Below are positions 44,553 to 53,405 of a DNA stretch of 64,000 nucleotides, one piece after another. The stretch comes from Asanoa hainanensis. GTDB lineage: Bacteria > Actinomycetota > Actinomycetes > Mycobacteriales > Micromonosporaceae. The stretch is from assembly GCF_900188485.1 (NCBI RefSeq), contig NZ_FZPH01000009.1, positions 1 through 64,000 of the forward strand, in the 5' to 3' direction. How positions within the stretch are numbered: the stretch's first letter is position 1; each line of letters begins with the position of its first letter. Both the position numbers and the translations under genes were made by a program. The notes beneath the pieces are model-generated. The model was given only the letters and a program-made list of their open reading frames with translations, was not told where the DNA came from and made no database searches.

Positions 44553-45143
44553 GTGCCGAACCTGGACTTCTACGCTGCGGAAGACGACTGGTCCGCCGTG
44601 CTGCACGCCGTGTTCGACCTGGGGCTGTTCCGCGTCTTCGAGTCCGACTCGCGGCACGACCACGAACTGCGCGAGTTTCGAGCCGTCAACGAGGTATCCC
44701 CCGACCGCCACGGTCGGCACCTGCAGCTGCTGGTCGTGGGCGCCGGCCCGGAGCCAGTGGCCAGACGCATCAACTACCTTCCCGGGATCGTCGACGCCAC
44801 CTTCCGATATACCTGCGAAGGCTGGGGCCTCATCCAGCTGCTCTACGGCGGAGCCTTCGGAGACCGTGAGCTGCGCTGGAGCCACACCAACCACAACACC
44901 GAGAAGCGCGCGACATCCTGGGCACGAACCGTGGACCACCTGGGCGATCCCGCCGCATGGGACTGGCCAGCCGTCACCAGCGCTTCCGGCGAGCTGAACC
45001 GGGCGATTCGCCGGATGGCCGTCGACAAGATCAGCTCACATCCGGTACTCCCGCAAGCCGCGCGGGTCATCGCGGGAGCGAACCTGCGATACGAGTACGG
45101 AATGGGGATCCACGCAACACCAGCATTCGGAATGACTTCCTGA
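44553..45143 (+). CDS. Protein of unknown function
   Basis: A 196-residue soluble protein starting at GTG (MPNLDFYAAEDDWSAVLHAV). No family is recognised. Visible features are a repeated aromatic pattern, a His-rich centre (RWSHTNHNTEKRATSWA) and an Asp/Trp-rich stretch DHLGDPAAWDWPAV. The segment FRYTCEGWGLIQLLYGG looks conserved. There is no signal peptide. Base composition is slightly less GC-extreme than its neighbours. Confidence 0.6.
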   Translation: MPNLDFYAAEDDWSAVLHAVFDLGLFRVFESDSRHDHELREFRAVNEVSPDRHGRHLQLLVVGAGPEPVARRINYLPGIVDATFRYTCEGWGLIQLLYGGAFGDRELRWSHTNHNTEKRATSWARTVDHLGDPAAWDWPAVTSASGELNRAIRRMAVDKISSHPVLPQAARVIAGANLRYEYGMGIHATPAFGMTS

Positions 45144-45223
45144 TCAGCTGGTCAAGCTTCCTGTTGCCACACATCGCTACCGTGATCGAAGGAGATCGTT
45201 GCGGCCGAGCGGGGGGCGCCCAC

Positions 45224-45598
45224 GTGGCACGGCGGGAGATCGACGAGAAGATGTTGACTCGGATGCGCAACCGGCGGGCATGGTGGTGGGCCGTGTGGGC
45301 CACGCCGGTCACTTATCTGGGCTGGCTGGGCGTTCTGATGGGGGCAGCTCTGCTGCTGGCCCTTCCCGGTGCGCGGCTGGCTCAGGTGGTCCTCGGCATC
45401 GTCGGTCTCGCCGTGGGGGCGGCGGTGGTCAAGGCAATGGCAGTGGAGCTCGTCATCCGGCGCACGCTTGACCGCTCGACACGGTTCTCGATGCGCGCGC
45501 TGGACCGCGACGTCAATCGTCGCCAGATCTACCGGAAGACGCGCTGGGACGCCGTGGTGTGCAGCGGCGCGCTCCTGTGGGCCCTCTTCGGCCTGTAA
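45224..45598 (+). CDS. Small membrane protein of unknown function
   Basis: A roughly 124-residue protein with a basic N-terminus (VARREIDEKMLTRMRNRRAW), two strong central helices (VTYLGWLGVLMGAALLLALP and AQVVLGIVGLAVGAAVVKAM) and a short hydrophobic C-terminus. The start is uncertain: GTG at 45182, GTG at 45224 and ATG at 45251 are in frame, and AAGGAG at 45188 does not fit any of them well. No function can be given. Confidence 0.55.
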   Translation: MARREIDEKMLTRMRNRRAWWWAVWATPVTYLGWLGVLMGAALLLALPGARLAQVVLGIVGLAVGAAVVKAMAVELVIRRTLDRSTRFSMRALDRDVNRRQIYRKTRWDAVVCSGALLWALFGL

Positions 45599-45607
45599 CG
45601 ACGAACA

Positions 45608-45637
45608 GGGCGCGGTGACCCCGATGTCACCGCGCCC
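45608..45637. terminator. Bidirectional terminator hairpin
   Basis: GGGCGCGGTGAC and GTCACCGCGCCC form a perfect 12-base stem with a CCCGAT loop. It sits between the small membrane-protein gene and the last gene of the long liv/LamG/dehydrogenase operon and can end both transcripts. Confidence 0.82.
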
Positions 45638-45655
45638 CGTCGTCTCCCTACCGGA

Positions 45656-47725
45656 TCAGGTCGCGGGGGTTCCCTTCACCTTCAGGTCGGTCAGCCGGCC
45701 GATGTTGTCGAACGAGCCGAAGCCCACCCGACCCGAGCTGAACGTCGTGTCCTTGGCGGTCATCAGCGGGTCCTTGTCACCGTCCACATAGACCGCGATC
45801 TCGCCGGTCGCCGGCAGGTGCTTGACCCGCACCGTGTGCCACTTCGCGTCGACGATCGCGGGGTTGGCGCCCAGCGAGCGGCCGTTCCACTGGTAGTCGA
45901 TCCGCTCGCGGTCGGCGTTGTTGACCTTGAAGATGCCGTTGTGCGGGTAGATCGTGTTGTCGGTCGAGACGTGCGCGTAGTAGAACTCCGTGTCCGACCT
46001 GTAGCCGAACACGATGATCACGTCGCGGTTGGTGATCTCGACGGGGGTGTCGAGCCGGACCTCGCCGGTGACCTCCACCGCGCCGAACACCGGGCCTGCG
46101 GTCAGCACCGCGTACTCGAAGGGGCGTCGGGGTCCGGGTCGGGCCTCGCCGGCCTCGGCCAGGATGACCTCGTTGTCCTCGAACCGCCACTTTGACGGCG
46201 TGACCGGCGCCCAGTTGGTCGGGCGCATGGTGTCCCGCACCGTCACCGAGCCCACGGATCCGCTGGCGAACTCCCGCGTACCCGTCACCTTCCAGATCTT
46301 GCCGTTGGCCTTGGCCAGGATGTAGAGCTCGCCCTGCGCGTCCGTGCCGAACCGCAGGTCGACCCGGTTCGGGTCGCCGGGCGCGCCCGGTGCCGACAGG
46401 TCCTGCATGCGCACCGGCGAGCCCGCGGCGTTGAACAGCGCCAGCCGGTGGATCGTCGCCGGGGTGCGGCCGCGGCGCATCTCGGATGCCTCCGTGTACA
46501 TCACCCGGCCGTCGACCAGGTCACCGAAAACGTACTTGCCGCGCAGCTTCGGCACGTCCTTGCCGCGGTAGACGAAGCCGCCCGCCACCGCGACACCCAC
46601 GTCGGCGGTGCAGTTCCAACCCGGTGCCGGATCATGGTCGTACGCGGCGACGGGGTATACGTAGCCCGCGTCGTCGGCCGGCAGCGGGAAGATGCGGTCG
46701 CACGGGTTGGTGGCCGTCTTGTCGAAGACGAACGCGCCCTCGCGCTCGCTCCAGCCCATGTTGTCGCCGGCGCGGACCTCGTAGATCGCCTCGATCGCGT
46801 GCTCGCCGATGTGGCCGAGGTAGAGCTTGCCGGTGCCGCGGTCCCAGCTGAACCGGTGCGGGTCGCGGTAGCCGTACGAGAAGATCTCGCCGAGCTTGCC
46901 GGCCTGGCCGACGAACGGGTTCGACGGCGGGATCCCGTACGCCCCGTTGGCCGCGTTGGTGCCCAGCGGGTCGATCCGCAGCAGCTTGCCGTGCGGGATG
47001 GCCAGGTTCTGCGGGTCGGTGTTGCGGGCGCCGAGGCCGCCGTCGCCAACCGCCAGATACAGGTTGCCGTAGTCGGCGTCCCCCCGCCGGGCCGTCGGGT
47101 TGAAGTTGATCTCCTGGATGCCGTGGACCTGGCCGCCGAACCCGACCCGCAGGACCTCGCGGCGGGTGCCGGCGAACGTGCCGGCGGACGGGTCGGTCGC
47201 CGTCCACTCGTTGATCACACCGTGGAACAGCGTGCCGGTCTGCTGCCAGTCGGGCACCTCCGGCGTCAACGACGCCTGCTCCGTGTGGATCGTGTAGAAC
47301 TTGCCGTTGCGCTTGAAGTTCGGGTGGAACGCGACGTACCCGAAGCCCTGGCCGAGGCCGCGGCCGGAGAAGAACTGCGGCGCGAAGGTCGCGGCGACGT
47401 CGAGGTAGACGTGCGGCACCCCGTTCTCGACGAGGTAGAGCTTGCCGTTGAGGTCCGGCACGGCACGGCGGCCCGAGCCGTCGGGCAGCTCCATGATCGT
47501 GTTGATCCGGGCCTGGCGCATGAGCCGCCCGTCGGTGGGCGCCGGGGTGGGGTCGGTCTTGGGGAACGACGCGTACTCCTCGAGCACCAGCCCGAGGCGG
47601 CTCTGCACCTGGGCCTCGGGCACCGGGTCGTAGATGGCGTCGGCGGCGCGGGCCGGTGACGCGACGAGCAGAGACAGGGCCAGCGTGGCGGCGGTGAGGC
47701 AGGCGGTGGCGATGGGTCTACGCAC
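45656..47725 (-). CDS. Secreted PQQ-type sugar dehydrogenase with C-terminal LamG-like domain
   Basis: A 689-residue exported protein with a signal peptide ending SPARAAD. The first 480 residues form a glucose/sorbosone-dehydrogenase beta-propeller: GQGFGYVAFHPNFKRNGKFY, NLYLAVGDGGLGARNTDPQN, IFSYGYRDPHRFSWDRGTGK and GHIGEHAIEAIYEVRAGDNM. The last 190 residues are a concanavalin-like (LamG or DUF1080) domain, VEVTGEVRLDTPVEITNRDV onward. It should oxidise a sugar outside the cell, with PQQ as probable cofactor. It is last of seven co-directional genes. Confidence 0.88.
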   Translation of the reverse strand: MRRPIATACLTAATLALSLLVASPARAADAIYDPVPEAQVQSRLGLVLEEYASFPKTDPTPAPTDGRLMRQARINTIMELPDGSGRRAVPDLNGKLYLVENGVPHVYLDVAATFAPQFFSGRGLGQGFGYVAFHPNFKRNGKFYTIHTEQASLTPEVPDWQQTGTLFHGVINEWTATDPSAGTFAGTRREVLRVGFGGQVHGIQEINFNPTARRGDADYGNLYLAVGDGGLGARNTDPQNLAIPHGKLLRIDPLGTNAANGAYGIPPSNPFVGQAGKLGEIFSYGYRDPHRFSWDRGTGKLYLGHIGEHAIEAIYEVRAGDNMGWSEREGAFVFDKTATNPCDRIFPLPADDAGYVYPVAAYDHDPAPGWNCTADVGVAVAGGFVYRGKDVPKLRGKYVFGDLVDGRVMYTEASEMRRGRTPATIHRLALFNAAGSPVRMQDLSAPGAPGDPNRVDLRFGTDAQGELYILAKANGKIWKVTGTREFASGSVGSVTVRDTMRPTNWAPVTPSKWRFEDNEVILAEAGEARPGPRRPFEYAVLTAGPVFGAVEVTGEVRLDTPVEITNRDVIIVFGYRSDTEFYYAHVSTDNTIYPHNGIFKVNNADRERIDYQWNGRSLGANPAIVDAKWHTVRVKHLPATGEIAVYVDGDKDPLMTAKDTTFSSGRVGFGSFDNIGRLTDLKVKGTPAT

Positions 47726-47753
47726 GCGATCTCACTCCGTTCTCAGGGACGGG

Positions 47754-48689
47754 TCAACGCATGTGCCGGTACTGCTTCTCGACGTCGCGCGCCGAGACAA
47801 CGGTGTCGAGGAACATCAGCGAGTCCATCCGGCAGTCGCACGGGTTCTGCTCGCGGGTGTCCTGCGGGAAGCTGCCGCCGATCTTGATGCCGCGCGGGTC
47901 CGACGCCGTGGTGACGTGCGGGCCGGGGCCGCCGACCAGCCACGGGTCGTCGGTGCGGGTGTAGAACCCGTCGACCGGCTTGCCGTTGCGGTAGAGGGCG
48001 AGCGTGCCGTCGGCGAAGTTGAAGGTGGCGGCCAGGTGCACCCACTCGCCGCGCGGCAGCAGCTCCTGCCACGGCTGGCTGGCCGCGAACGTCTGCGAGT
48101 TGCCGCCGTCGATCCGCCGGCCGAGCGCCACGAGTCGGAGCTCGCCGTTGACGTCGATCAGCTCCAACAGGGCGCGTACGCCGTGGCCGTCGGAGTCGCC
48201 GGTGAGCACGCCCGCCAGGCCGATCGCGTTGAACCGGTCGTCGGGTGCGGGCGTGACCGAGTTGAGCGCGGGTGCGTCCATGTCCACGTTGAACCAACCC
48301 ATCACGGTGGTACCCGCGACGGAGTTGAACGCCCGCAGGGTACGCACACCGGGCTGGGCGTAGATGCCGGCCTTCCAGTCGTCGTTGCCGGTGACGGTGG
48401 GGTCGACCTGTTTCGTCTGTAGGGCGTTGCCCGAGCCTCTGAACGCGCGGTCGCGTACCCGCATCGATGTGCCGCCGTTGACCAGGTCGATCTCGGTGCC
48501 GGAGCGGCCCTGGTCGCGTTCGAGGGCGGCGTCACCCTTCACCGGGTGGTCGAAGTCGTAGTAGGCGACCAGGTCGCCGCGCAGGGACGGGTGGACGTCG
48601 CGCGGCCCGTCGTTGCTGGCCGCGGCCGGGACGGCGGCCGCGGTGACCAGCCCGGCGGTGAGGACGATGGCGAGGACGGCTTTCCGCAT
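47754..48689 (-). CDS. Secreted LamG/concanavalin-A-like domain protein
   Basis: A 311-residue exported protein with a signal peptide ending PAAAS. The body is a laminin-G/pentraxin-like beta sandwich: GDLVAYYDFDHPVKGD at the start, VMGWFNVDMDAPALNS, and WVHLAATFNFADGTLALYRN near the end. Such domains bind carbohydrates or mediate adhesion. No catalytic residues are recognised. It lies 11 bases after the LivF-type gene and 28 before the dehydrogenase, so it is part of the same operon. Confidence 0.82.
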   Translation of the reverse strand: MRKAVLAIVLTAGLVTAAAVPAAASNDGPRDVHPSLRGDLVAYYDFDHPVKGDAALERDQGRSGTEIDLVNGGTSMRVRDRAFRGSGNALQTKQVDPTVTGNDDWKAGIYAQPGVRTLRAFNSVAGTTVMGWFNVDMDAPALNSVTPAPDDRFNAIGLAGVLTGDSDGHGVRALLELIDVNGELRLVALGRRIDGGNSQTFAASQPWQELLPRGEWVHLAATFNFADGTLALYRNGKPVDGFYTRTDDPWLVGGPGPHVTTASDPRGIKIGGSFPQDTREQNPCDCRMDSLMFLDTVVSARDVEKQYRHMR

Positions 48690-48700
48690 GGGCGTGCCTC

Positions 48701-49435
48701 CTAGGGACGGGGTTCGGCGGGTCGACCGCCGAGGTACAGCTCTGCGAGTTGCGGGTCGGCGACGAGCTGCGCGGCCGGCCCGGAGATGTGGACGCGCCCG
48801 AGGTCCAGGACGCAGCCGAGGTCGGCGGTCTCCAGCGCCCGGCGGGCGTTCTGCTCGACGAGCAGCACGGCCGTGCCGGCGTCGCGCATCCGGACGACCT
48901 GTTCGAAGACGGTGGTGGTGGCCTTGGGGTCCAGGCCCATGGACGGCTCGTCGAGCAGCACGACCTTGGGGTCGACCATCAGGGAGCGGGCGAACTCGAC
49001 CTGCTTCTGCTGGCCGCCGGAGAGGAGGCCGGCGAGGCTGGTCCAGCGGTCGGCGACGACGGGGAACAGACTCTTCACGAATTCGGTGCGGTCGCCGACA
49101 ACGGCCTTGTCTTTGAGGGTGTACGCACCGAGCAGGACGTTCTCCGCGACGGTCATCTCAGGGAAGACGCTGTGGCCCTGGAGCACGTGGGCCACGCCGT
49201 TGGCGAGCATCCGTTGTGGACCCTGCCCGGCGACGTCGACGCCGCCGACCAGGATCTTCCCCGCGCGTGGCGCGAGCAGGCCGCTGGCCACCTTGAGCAC
49301 GGTGGACTTGCCGGCGCCGTTGGGGCCGACGAGGCAGACGATCGTGCCCGCAGGCACCGCGACACTCAGTCCACGTAGGACCGGGGCGGCACGGCCGTAG
49401 CCCGCCTGGACGTCGACGAGCTCGAGCTCAGGCAC
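48701..49435 (-). CDS. livF: Branched-chain amino acid-type ABC transporter ATPase (LivF)
   Basis: A 244-residue LivF-type ATPase: Walker A GPNGAGKSTVLKVA, signature LLSGGQQKQVEFARSL, Walker B VVLLDEPSMGLDPKAT and switch His replaced by Gln in LVEQNARRALE, as normal for LivF. GTG start overlapping the livG end; a TTG one codon earlier is possible. The HAAT family carries branched-chain amino acids, amides, urea and also some organic and sugar acids, so the substrate is open. Confidence 0.92.
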   Translation of the reverse strand: MPELELVDVQAGYGRAAPVLRGLSVAVPAGTIVCLVGPNGAGKSTVLKVASGLLAPRAGKILVGGVDVAGQGPQRMLANGVAHVLQGHSVFPEMTVAENVLLGAYTLKDKAVVGDRTEFVKSLFPVVADRWTSLAGLLSGGQQKQVEFARSLMVDPKVVLLDEPSMGLDPKATTTVFEQVVRMRDAGTAVLLVEQNARRALETADLGCVLDLGRVHISGPAAQLVADPQLAELYLGGRPAEPRP

Positions 49436-50156
49436 CAAGGTAGGCTCCCAACACGCGTTCGTCCGTGCGGATCAGCGACGGCGGGCCCTCGGCGATCGGC
49501 CTTCCCCGGTCGAAGACCACGATGTGGTCGCTGATGCTCATCACCAGGTCCATGTTGTGCTCGACGATGACGAACGTGCGTCCTTCGGCGTTGAGGTCGC
49601 GGACCAGGGCGCCGATCCGGTCGAGCAGCGCCGGGTTGACGCCGCCGGCCGGCTCGTCGAGCAGCACGGTCTCGGGCTCGCTCATCAGCACGCCGGCCAG
49701 TTCGAGGAGCTTCTGCTGGCCCCACGACAGGTTGCGCGCCTCGGCGTGGGCGAGGTGCTCGATGCCCAGCTTGGTGAGCCAGCCCCGGGCCCGGTCGGTC
49801 TCCTTGCGGCCGCCGGCACCGCGCAGCAGGTTGACGCCGCGTGGTCGGGTGGCGGCCAGGACGTTGTCGAGCACCGTCATCCGGGGGAAGACGCGGCAGA
49901 GCTGGAAGGTGCGGCCGAGCCCGGCGCGGGCAATCGCATGTGGACTGCGGCGGGTGATGTCGGCGCCGGCGTAGCTGATCCGACCGCTGTCGGGCCGGAT
50001 CAGCCCGGTGACGCAGTTGAAGAACGTCGTCTTGCCCGACCCGTTGGGGCCGATGAGCGCGTTCACCTTGCCGTGCTGGAAGCTCACGGTCGTCTTGTCG
50101 AGCACCAGGTTGCCGCCGAAGGCCTTGGTGAGCTCAACCGTTTCGAGACTGCGCAT
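49428..50156 (-). CDS. livG: Branched-chain amino acid-type ABC transporter ATPase (LivG)
   Basis: A 242-residue LivG-type ATPase: Walker A GPNGSGKTTFFNCVTGLI, signature NLSWGQQKLLELAGVL (Trp for Gly within LSGGQ), Walker B TVLLDEPAGGVNPALL, and IVEHNMDLVM. The ATG at MRSLETV is chosen because GGAGGTGA lies 8 bases upstream; the GTG four codons earlier sits inside that ribosome site. The gene overlaps livM by 23 bases. Confidence 0.92.
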   Translation of the reverse strand: MRSLETVELTKAFGGNLVLDKTTVSFQHGKVNALIGPNGSGKTTFFNCVTGLIRPDSGRISYAGADITRRSPHAIARAGLGRTFQLCRVFPRMTVLDNVLAATRPRGVNLLRGAGGRKETDRARGWLTKLGIEHLAHAEARNLSWGQQKLLELAGVLMSEPETVLLDEPAGGVNPALLDRIGALVRDLNAEGRTFVIVEHNMDLVMSISDHIVVFDRGRPIAEGPPSLIRTDERVLGAYLGA

Positions 50157-51183
50157 GCTGTGGCTCACCTCCGATCGCGGCTACCTCGCCGGCCGTCACC
50201 TCACGGATCGAGGTCTCCGTGGTGGGGGAGAGGCGCCGCAGCAGGGCGCCGAGGGCGGGCAGGACGCCGTCGGGCATGAAGAGCACGACCAGGGCCAGCA
50301 GGACGCCGGTGGCGACCAGGTGCAGCGGGGTGTTGCCGAACTCGACCTTGAAGTACTCCAGCGCCGACCCGACGATCAGTGCGCCGACCAGGGGGCCGAA
50401 CAGGTTGCGGACGCCGCCGAGCAGGGCCATCAGCACCATGTAGGAGCCGGTCAGGATGGAGAACTGGAAGATGGGGTCGAGGTCGCCGAACCAGAGGGCG
50501 TAGAGGCCGCCGGCCAGCCCGGTGAAGAACGCCGAGACGACGAACACGACCAGCTTGTACGCGAAGGTCGGCGTACCCAGTGTCTCGGCCTTGTCCTCGT
50601 CTTCCCGGATCGCCTTGAGGCCGAGCCCGAAGCGGGAGCGGTCGATCAGCCACCAGACTGTCAGCGCGATCGCCAGCAGGGCGAGGAAGAGGTAGAAGAA
50701 GACGCGGTGGTGCTCCGGTCTGAGCATTCCCGGGAACGGGCGGGGCACGTTGAGGCCGCGGGAGCCGCCGGTGAACGACGCCCAGCTCTGGAAGACCAGC
50801 AGGGTGACGAGGACGAGGGCGATCGACACGATGACGAACGAGGCGCCGCGTACGCGCAGGGCAGCGTACCCGATGGGGATCGCGATGGCCGCGACGATTG
50901 CCGCGCCGGCGGCCAGGGCCACGAAGCTCGGCAGGCCGCCCTTGGTGACGAGCAGGCCGGTGCCGTAGGCGCCGAGGCCGGCGAGGGCGCCGTGCCCGAG
51001 GGAGATGTAGCCGGTGAAGCCGCCTACGAAGTTCCACGAGGTGGACAGCACGGCGTAGTTCAGGACGACGATCCCGACCGAGAGGATGTACGGGTTGGGC
51101 GCGAGCTCGGGGAACGCGAGCGCGACGGCCGCGAACGCCACGATGGCGATGCCTGTCGCTAGGCGTTTAGAAACGCTGGGCAA
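50134..51183 (-). CDS. livM: Branched-chain amino acid-type ABC permease (LivM)
   Basis: A 349-residue LivM-type permease with eight to ten helices. Signature segments are WNFVGGFTGYISLGHGALAG, RSRFGLGLKAIREDEDKAET and LGGVRNLFGPLVGALIVG. The start is a TTG, supported by GGAGG 5 bases upstream, and lies inside the end of livH (17-base overlap). The C-terminal 35 residues are cytosolic and extend past the usual family end. Confidence 0.92.
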   Translation of the reverse strand: MPSVSKRLATGIAIVAFAAVALAFPELAPNPYILSVGIVVLNYAVLSTSWNFVGGFTGYISLGHGALAGLGAYGTGLLVTKGGLPSFVALAAGAAIVAAIAIPIGYAALRVRGASFVIVSIALVLVTLLVFQSWASFTGGSRGLNVPRPFPGMLRPEHHRVFFYLFLALLAIALTVWWLIDRSRFGLGLKAIREDEDKAETLGTPTFAYKLVVFVVSAFFTGLAGGLYALWFGDLDPIFQFSILTGSYMVLMALLGGVRNLFGPLVGALIVGSALEYFKVEFGNTPLHLVATGVLLALVVLFMPDGVLPALGALLRRLSPTTETSIREVTAGEVAAIGGEPQHAQSRNG

Positions 51184-52054
51184 GGCGACCTCCGAAGAAT
51201 CCCTGCGGCCGGATCGCCAGCGTGAGGAACAGCGCGAGGTAGAAGACCGTCTGCGCCCAGGTGGTGCCGAGCTCGATCTGCAGGAGGCTCTGCGCGAGGC
51301 CCAGCACCATTGCGGCCGCGGCGGCGCCGGGCACGCTGCCGAGGCCGCCGACCACGATGATGGCCATCAGCGGGCCGATCCAGTGCCAGTGCAGGGACGG
51401 GTAGATGGTGGTATCGAGGCTGAGTGCGGTGCCGCCGATGGCGGCGGTGGCCAGGCCCAGCCCGAAACCGAAGCCGGCGACGCGGTCGGTGTCGATGCCG
51501 ACGAGCTTGGCCGCGTCCCGGTGCTGGATTGTCGCGCGCAGGGCCCAGCCGAACGTGGTCTTCTTCATCACCAGGTAGAGCGCGGCGAGGGCCACGCCGG
51601 CCAGGCCGAACGCGATCAGCTTGACCACCGCGATGCGGCCGCCGAACAGTTCGAGGCTGGCCGACCCGTAGCCGAGTTGGATGCGCCGTTGGGTGCCGCT
51701 GAACACGTAGCCCAGCAGCCCTTCGATGACCACCGCGATGGCGAAGGTCAGCAGCACCGACATCATCGTGAGGGTGACGGCGCGCAGTCGGGCCAGCAGC
51801 AGGCGTTGCAGCAGCACCCCGCAGCCGAAGAACAGCGGGACGGTCACCAGCATCGACAGCAGCGGGTCGATGCCCAGCTCGGTGTGTGACCACCAGGCGA
51901 GGTAGGCGGCCAGGATGAGGAACGCCGAGTGGGCGATCATCACCACCCGCATGATTCCGAAGTAGAGCGTCAGCCCCGCCGCCAGGAGGGCGTAGAGCCC
52001 TCCCAGCAGCAGGCCGAGGATGACGCTCTGGAAGAGCAGGGCGCCGGACGGCAT
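51167..52054 (-). CDS. livH: Branched-chain amino acid-type ABC permease (LivH)
   Basis: A 295-residue LivH-type permease opening LFQSVILGLLLGGLYALLAA and containing FGWALRATIQHRDAAKLVGI and VVGGLGSVPGAAAAAMVLGL, all typical. About eight helices. The ATG follows the binding-protein stop by 7 bases. It forms the channel with LivM. Confidence 0.92.
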   Translation of the reverse strand: MPSGALLFQSVILGLLLGGLYALLAAGLTLYFGIMRVVMIAHSAFLILAAYLAWWSHTELGIDPLLSMLVTVPLFFGCGVLLQRLLLARLRAVTLTMMSVLLTFAIAVVIEGLLGYVFSGTQRRIQLGYGSASLELFGGRIAVVKLIAFGLAGVALAALYLVMKKTTFGWALRATIQHRDAAKLVGIDTDRVAGFGFGLGLATAAIGGTALSLDTTIYPSLHWHWIGPLMAIIVVGGLGSVPGAAAAAMVLGLAQSLLQIELGTTWAQTVFYLALFLTLAIRPQGFFGGRLAQRF

Positions 52055-52061
52055 GGTCAGC

Positions 52062-53279
52062 TCACCAGGCCGGCTTCGGGTAGACGAGGTCGGACTCCTT
52101 GGCGTCCGCCGGCAGCACGATCTTGATCTCGCCACCGACCCACTGCTGGATCATGTGGGCACCCTTCGGCCGGCCGGCCTCGTCCCAGGACAGCGGTCCG
52201 ACGACCGTGTCGACGGTGGCCGTGCGTACCCAGTCAATGAGTTTCTGCTGGCACTCACCCTGGTCGGCGCACCCGGCGGCGGTGATGGCGGCGGCGACGA
52301 CCTGACCCGTGGTGTACGCGTTGGCCTCGTCCTCCTCCGGAGGCGAGCCGAACTGGGCCGTGTATTTCTCGACGAACTCCTTGTTGCTCTCGTAGGGCGC
52401 GTCCTGCGTGTAGCCCGTGGGGGAGAGGATGCCCTCGGTCTTGTTGCCGATCGCGGCCGCGAACTCGGGGCTCGTCGGAGCGGTCGAGAAGGCGGCGAGC
52501 TTGGGCTGGTAGTTCAGCTGTTGGAGGGCGACGATGAGGTTGACGCCGTCCTGGTACTGCGAGCCGCCCACCAACATGTCGGCCTTCGACGTCGCGATCT
52601 TCGCCGCGATGCTGCTGAAGTCGGTGGTGTTGGGCGGGTAGACCTCGTTGACCACGGTCTTGACGCCGGCGGCCTCGAGCTTGTCCTTGAGACCGTAGGC
52701 GGTGCCCTGGGCGAACGGGTCGTCCATGGCCGCGTAGGCGACGGTGGTCGGCTTCTGCCCTTCGGGGAGCGCGAGCAGGTATTCGGCCAGGTGGTTGTAG
52801 TGGTCGTTGGCCACCGCGGGGGCGGCGTAGAACAGGTTCTTGAACCCCTGCTCGAACACCTCCTTGGCGGCGCCGGCTGGCTCGACGAAGAGCATGCCGT
52901 ATTCCTGGGCCACTCTTGCCGCTGGCACGACCAGCCGGGTCGAGAAGGGCCCGACCACGATGTCGACCTGGTCGCTGCCGATGAGCTGCTCGTAGTCGGC
53001 CACGACCCGGTCCGCATTGGACTGGTCGTCGAGAATCTTGAGCTCGATCTGGCGGCCGAGCAGGCCACCCTTGTCGTTGGTGATCTTCGCCCAGGCCTCG
53101 TAGCCGCGCTGCACGCCCTTGCCGGGCTCGGAGAAGTCTCCGGTGAGCGGCAACGAGATCCCGACGACGATGGGCCCGTCGTTGTTCGCTTCTTCTGGTT
53201 CGTCTCCACCGCAAGCGCCGAGCGCGAGAGCAAGCGTTGCCCCGACCGCGGTGATCCATGTGGTTTTCCGGTTCGTCAT
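52062..53279 (-). CDS. livK: ABC transporter substrate-binding lipoprotein (LivK type)
   Basis: A 405-residue type-I periplasmic-binding protein (peripla_BP_6). The signal peptide ends in the lipobox ALGACGGD. Lobe motifs include VVGISLPLTGDFSEPGKGVQ, NDKGGLLGRQIELKILDDQS, and VDIVVGPFSTRLVVPAARVA. It leads the seven-gene operon. LacI-type control and the two secreted carbohydrate-related proteins in the operon suggest a sugar-derived ligand rather than leucine or valine. Confidence 0.9.
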   Translation of the reverse strand: MTNRKTTWITAVGATLALALGACGGDEPEEANNDGPIVVGISLPLTGDFSEPGKGVQRGYEAWAKITNDKGGLLGRQIELKILDDQSNADRVVADYEQLIGSDQVDIVVGPFSTRLVVPAARVAQEYGMLFVEPAGAAKEVFEQGFKNLFYAAPAVANDHYNHLAEYLLALPEGQKPTTVAYAAMDDPFAQGTAYGLKDKLEAAGVKTVVNEVYPPNTTDFSSIAAKIATSKADMLVGGSQYQDGVNLIVALQQLNYQPKLAAFSTAPTSPEFAAAIGNKTEGILSPTGYTQDAPYESNKEFVEKYTAQFGSPPEEDEANAYTTGQVVAAAITAAGCADQGECQQKLIDWVRTATVDTVVGPLSWDEAGRPKGAHMIQQWVGGEIKIVLPADAKESDLVYPKPAW

Positions 53280-53307
53280 CTCCGGGCGCTCCTTCGAGCC
53301 GGTGACG

Positions 53308-53330
53308 GAAGCGCTTGCGAAAGCGCTTTC
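53308..53330. promoter_or_regulatory. Twin LacI-type operators
   Basis: Two LacI-family boxes lie 12 bases apart, centre to centre: GAAGCGCTTGC (53308-53318) and the perfect palindrome GAAAGCGCTTTC (53319-53330). Both hold the CpG-centred AAGCGCTT core. They lie 29-51 bases before livK and 76-98 bases before the divergent lacI gene, so both should be controlled. Confidence 0.85.
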
Positions 53331-53405
53331 GTAGCCTAAGCTGTGGCATGCGGGGCTGGCAATAGAAAGATTTCGCTAGATCAATGTGCCGCGTGGGAGT
53401 CGCGT

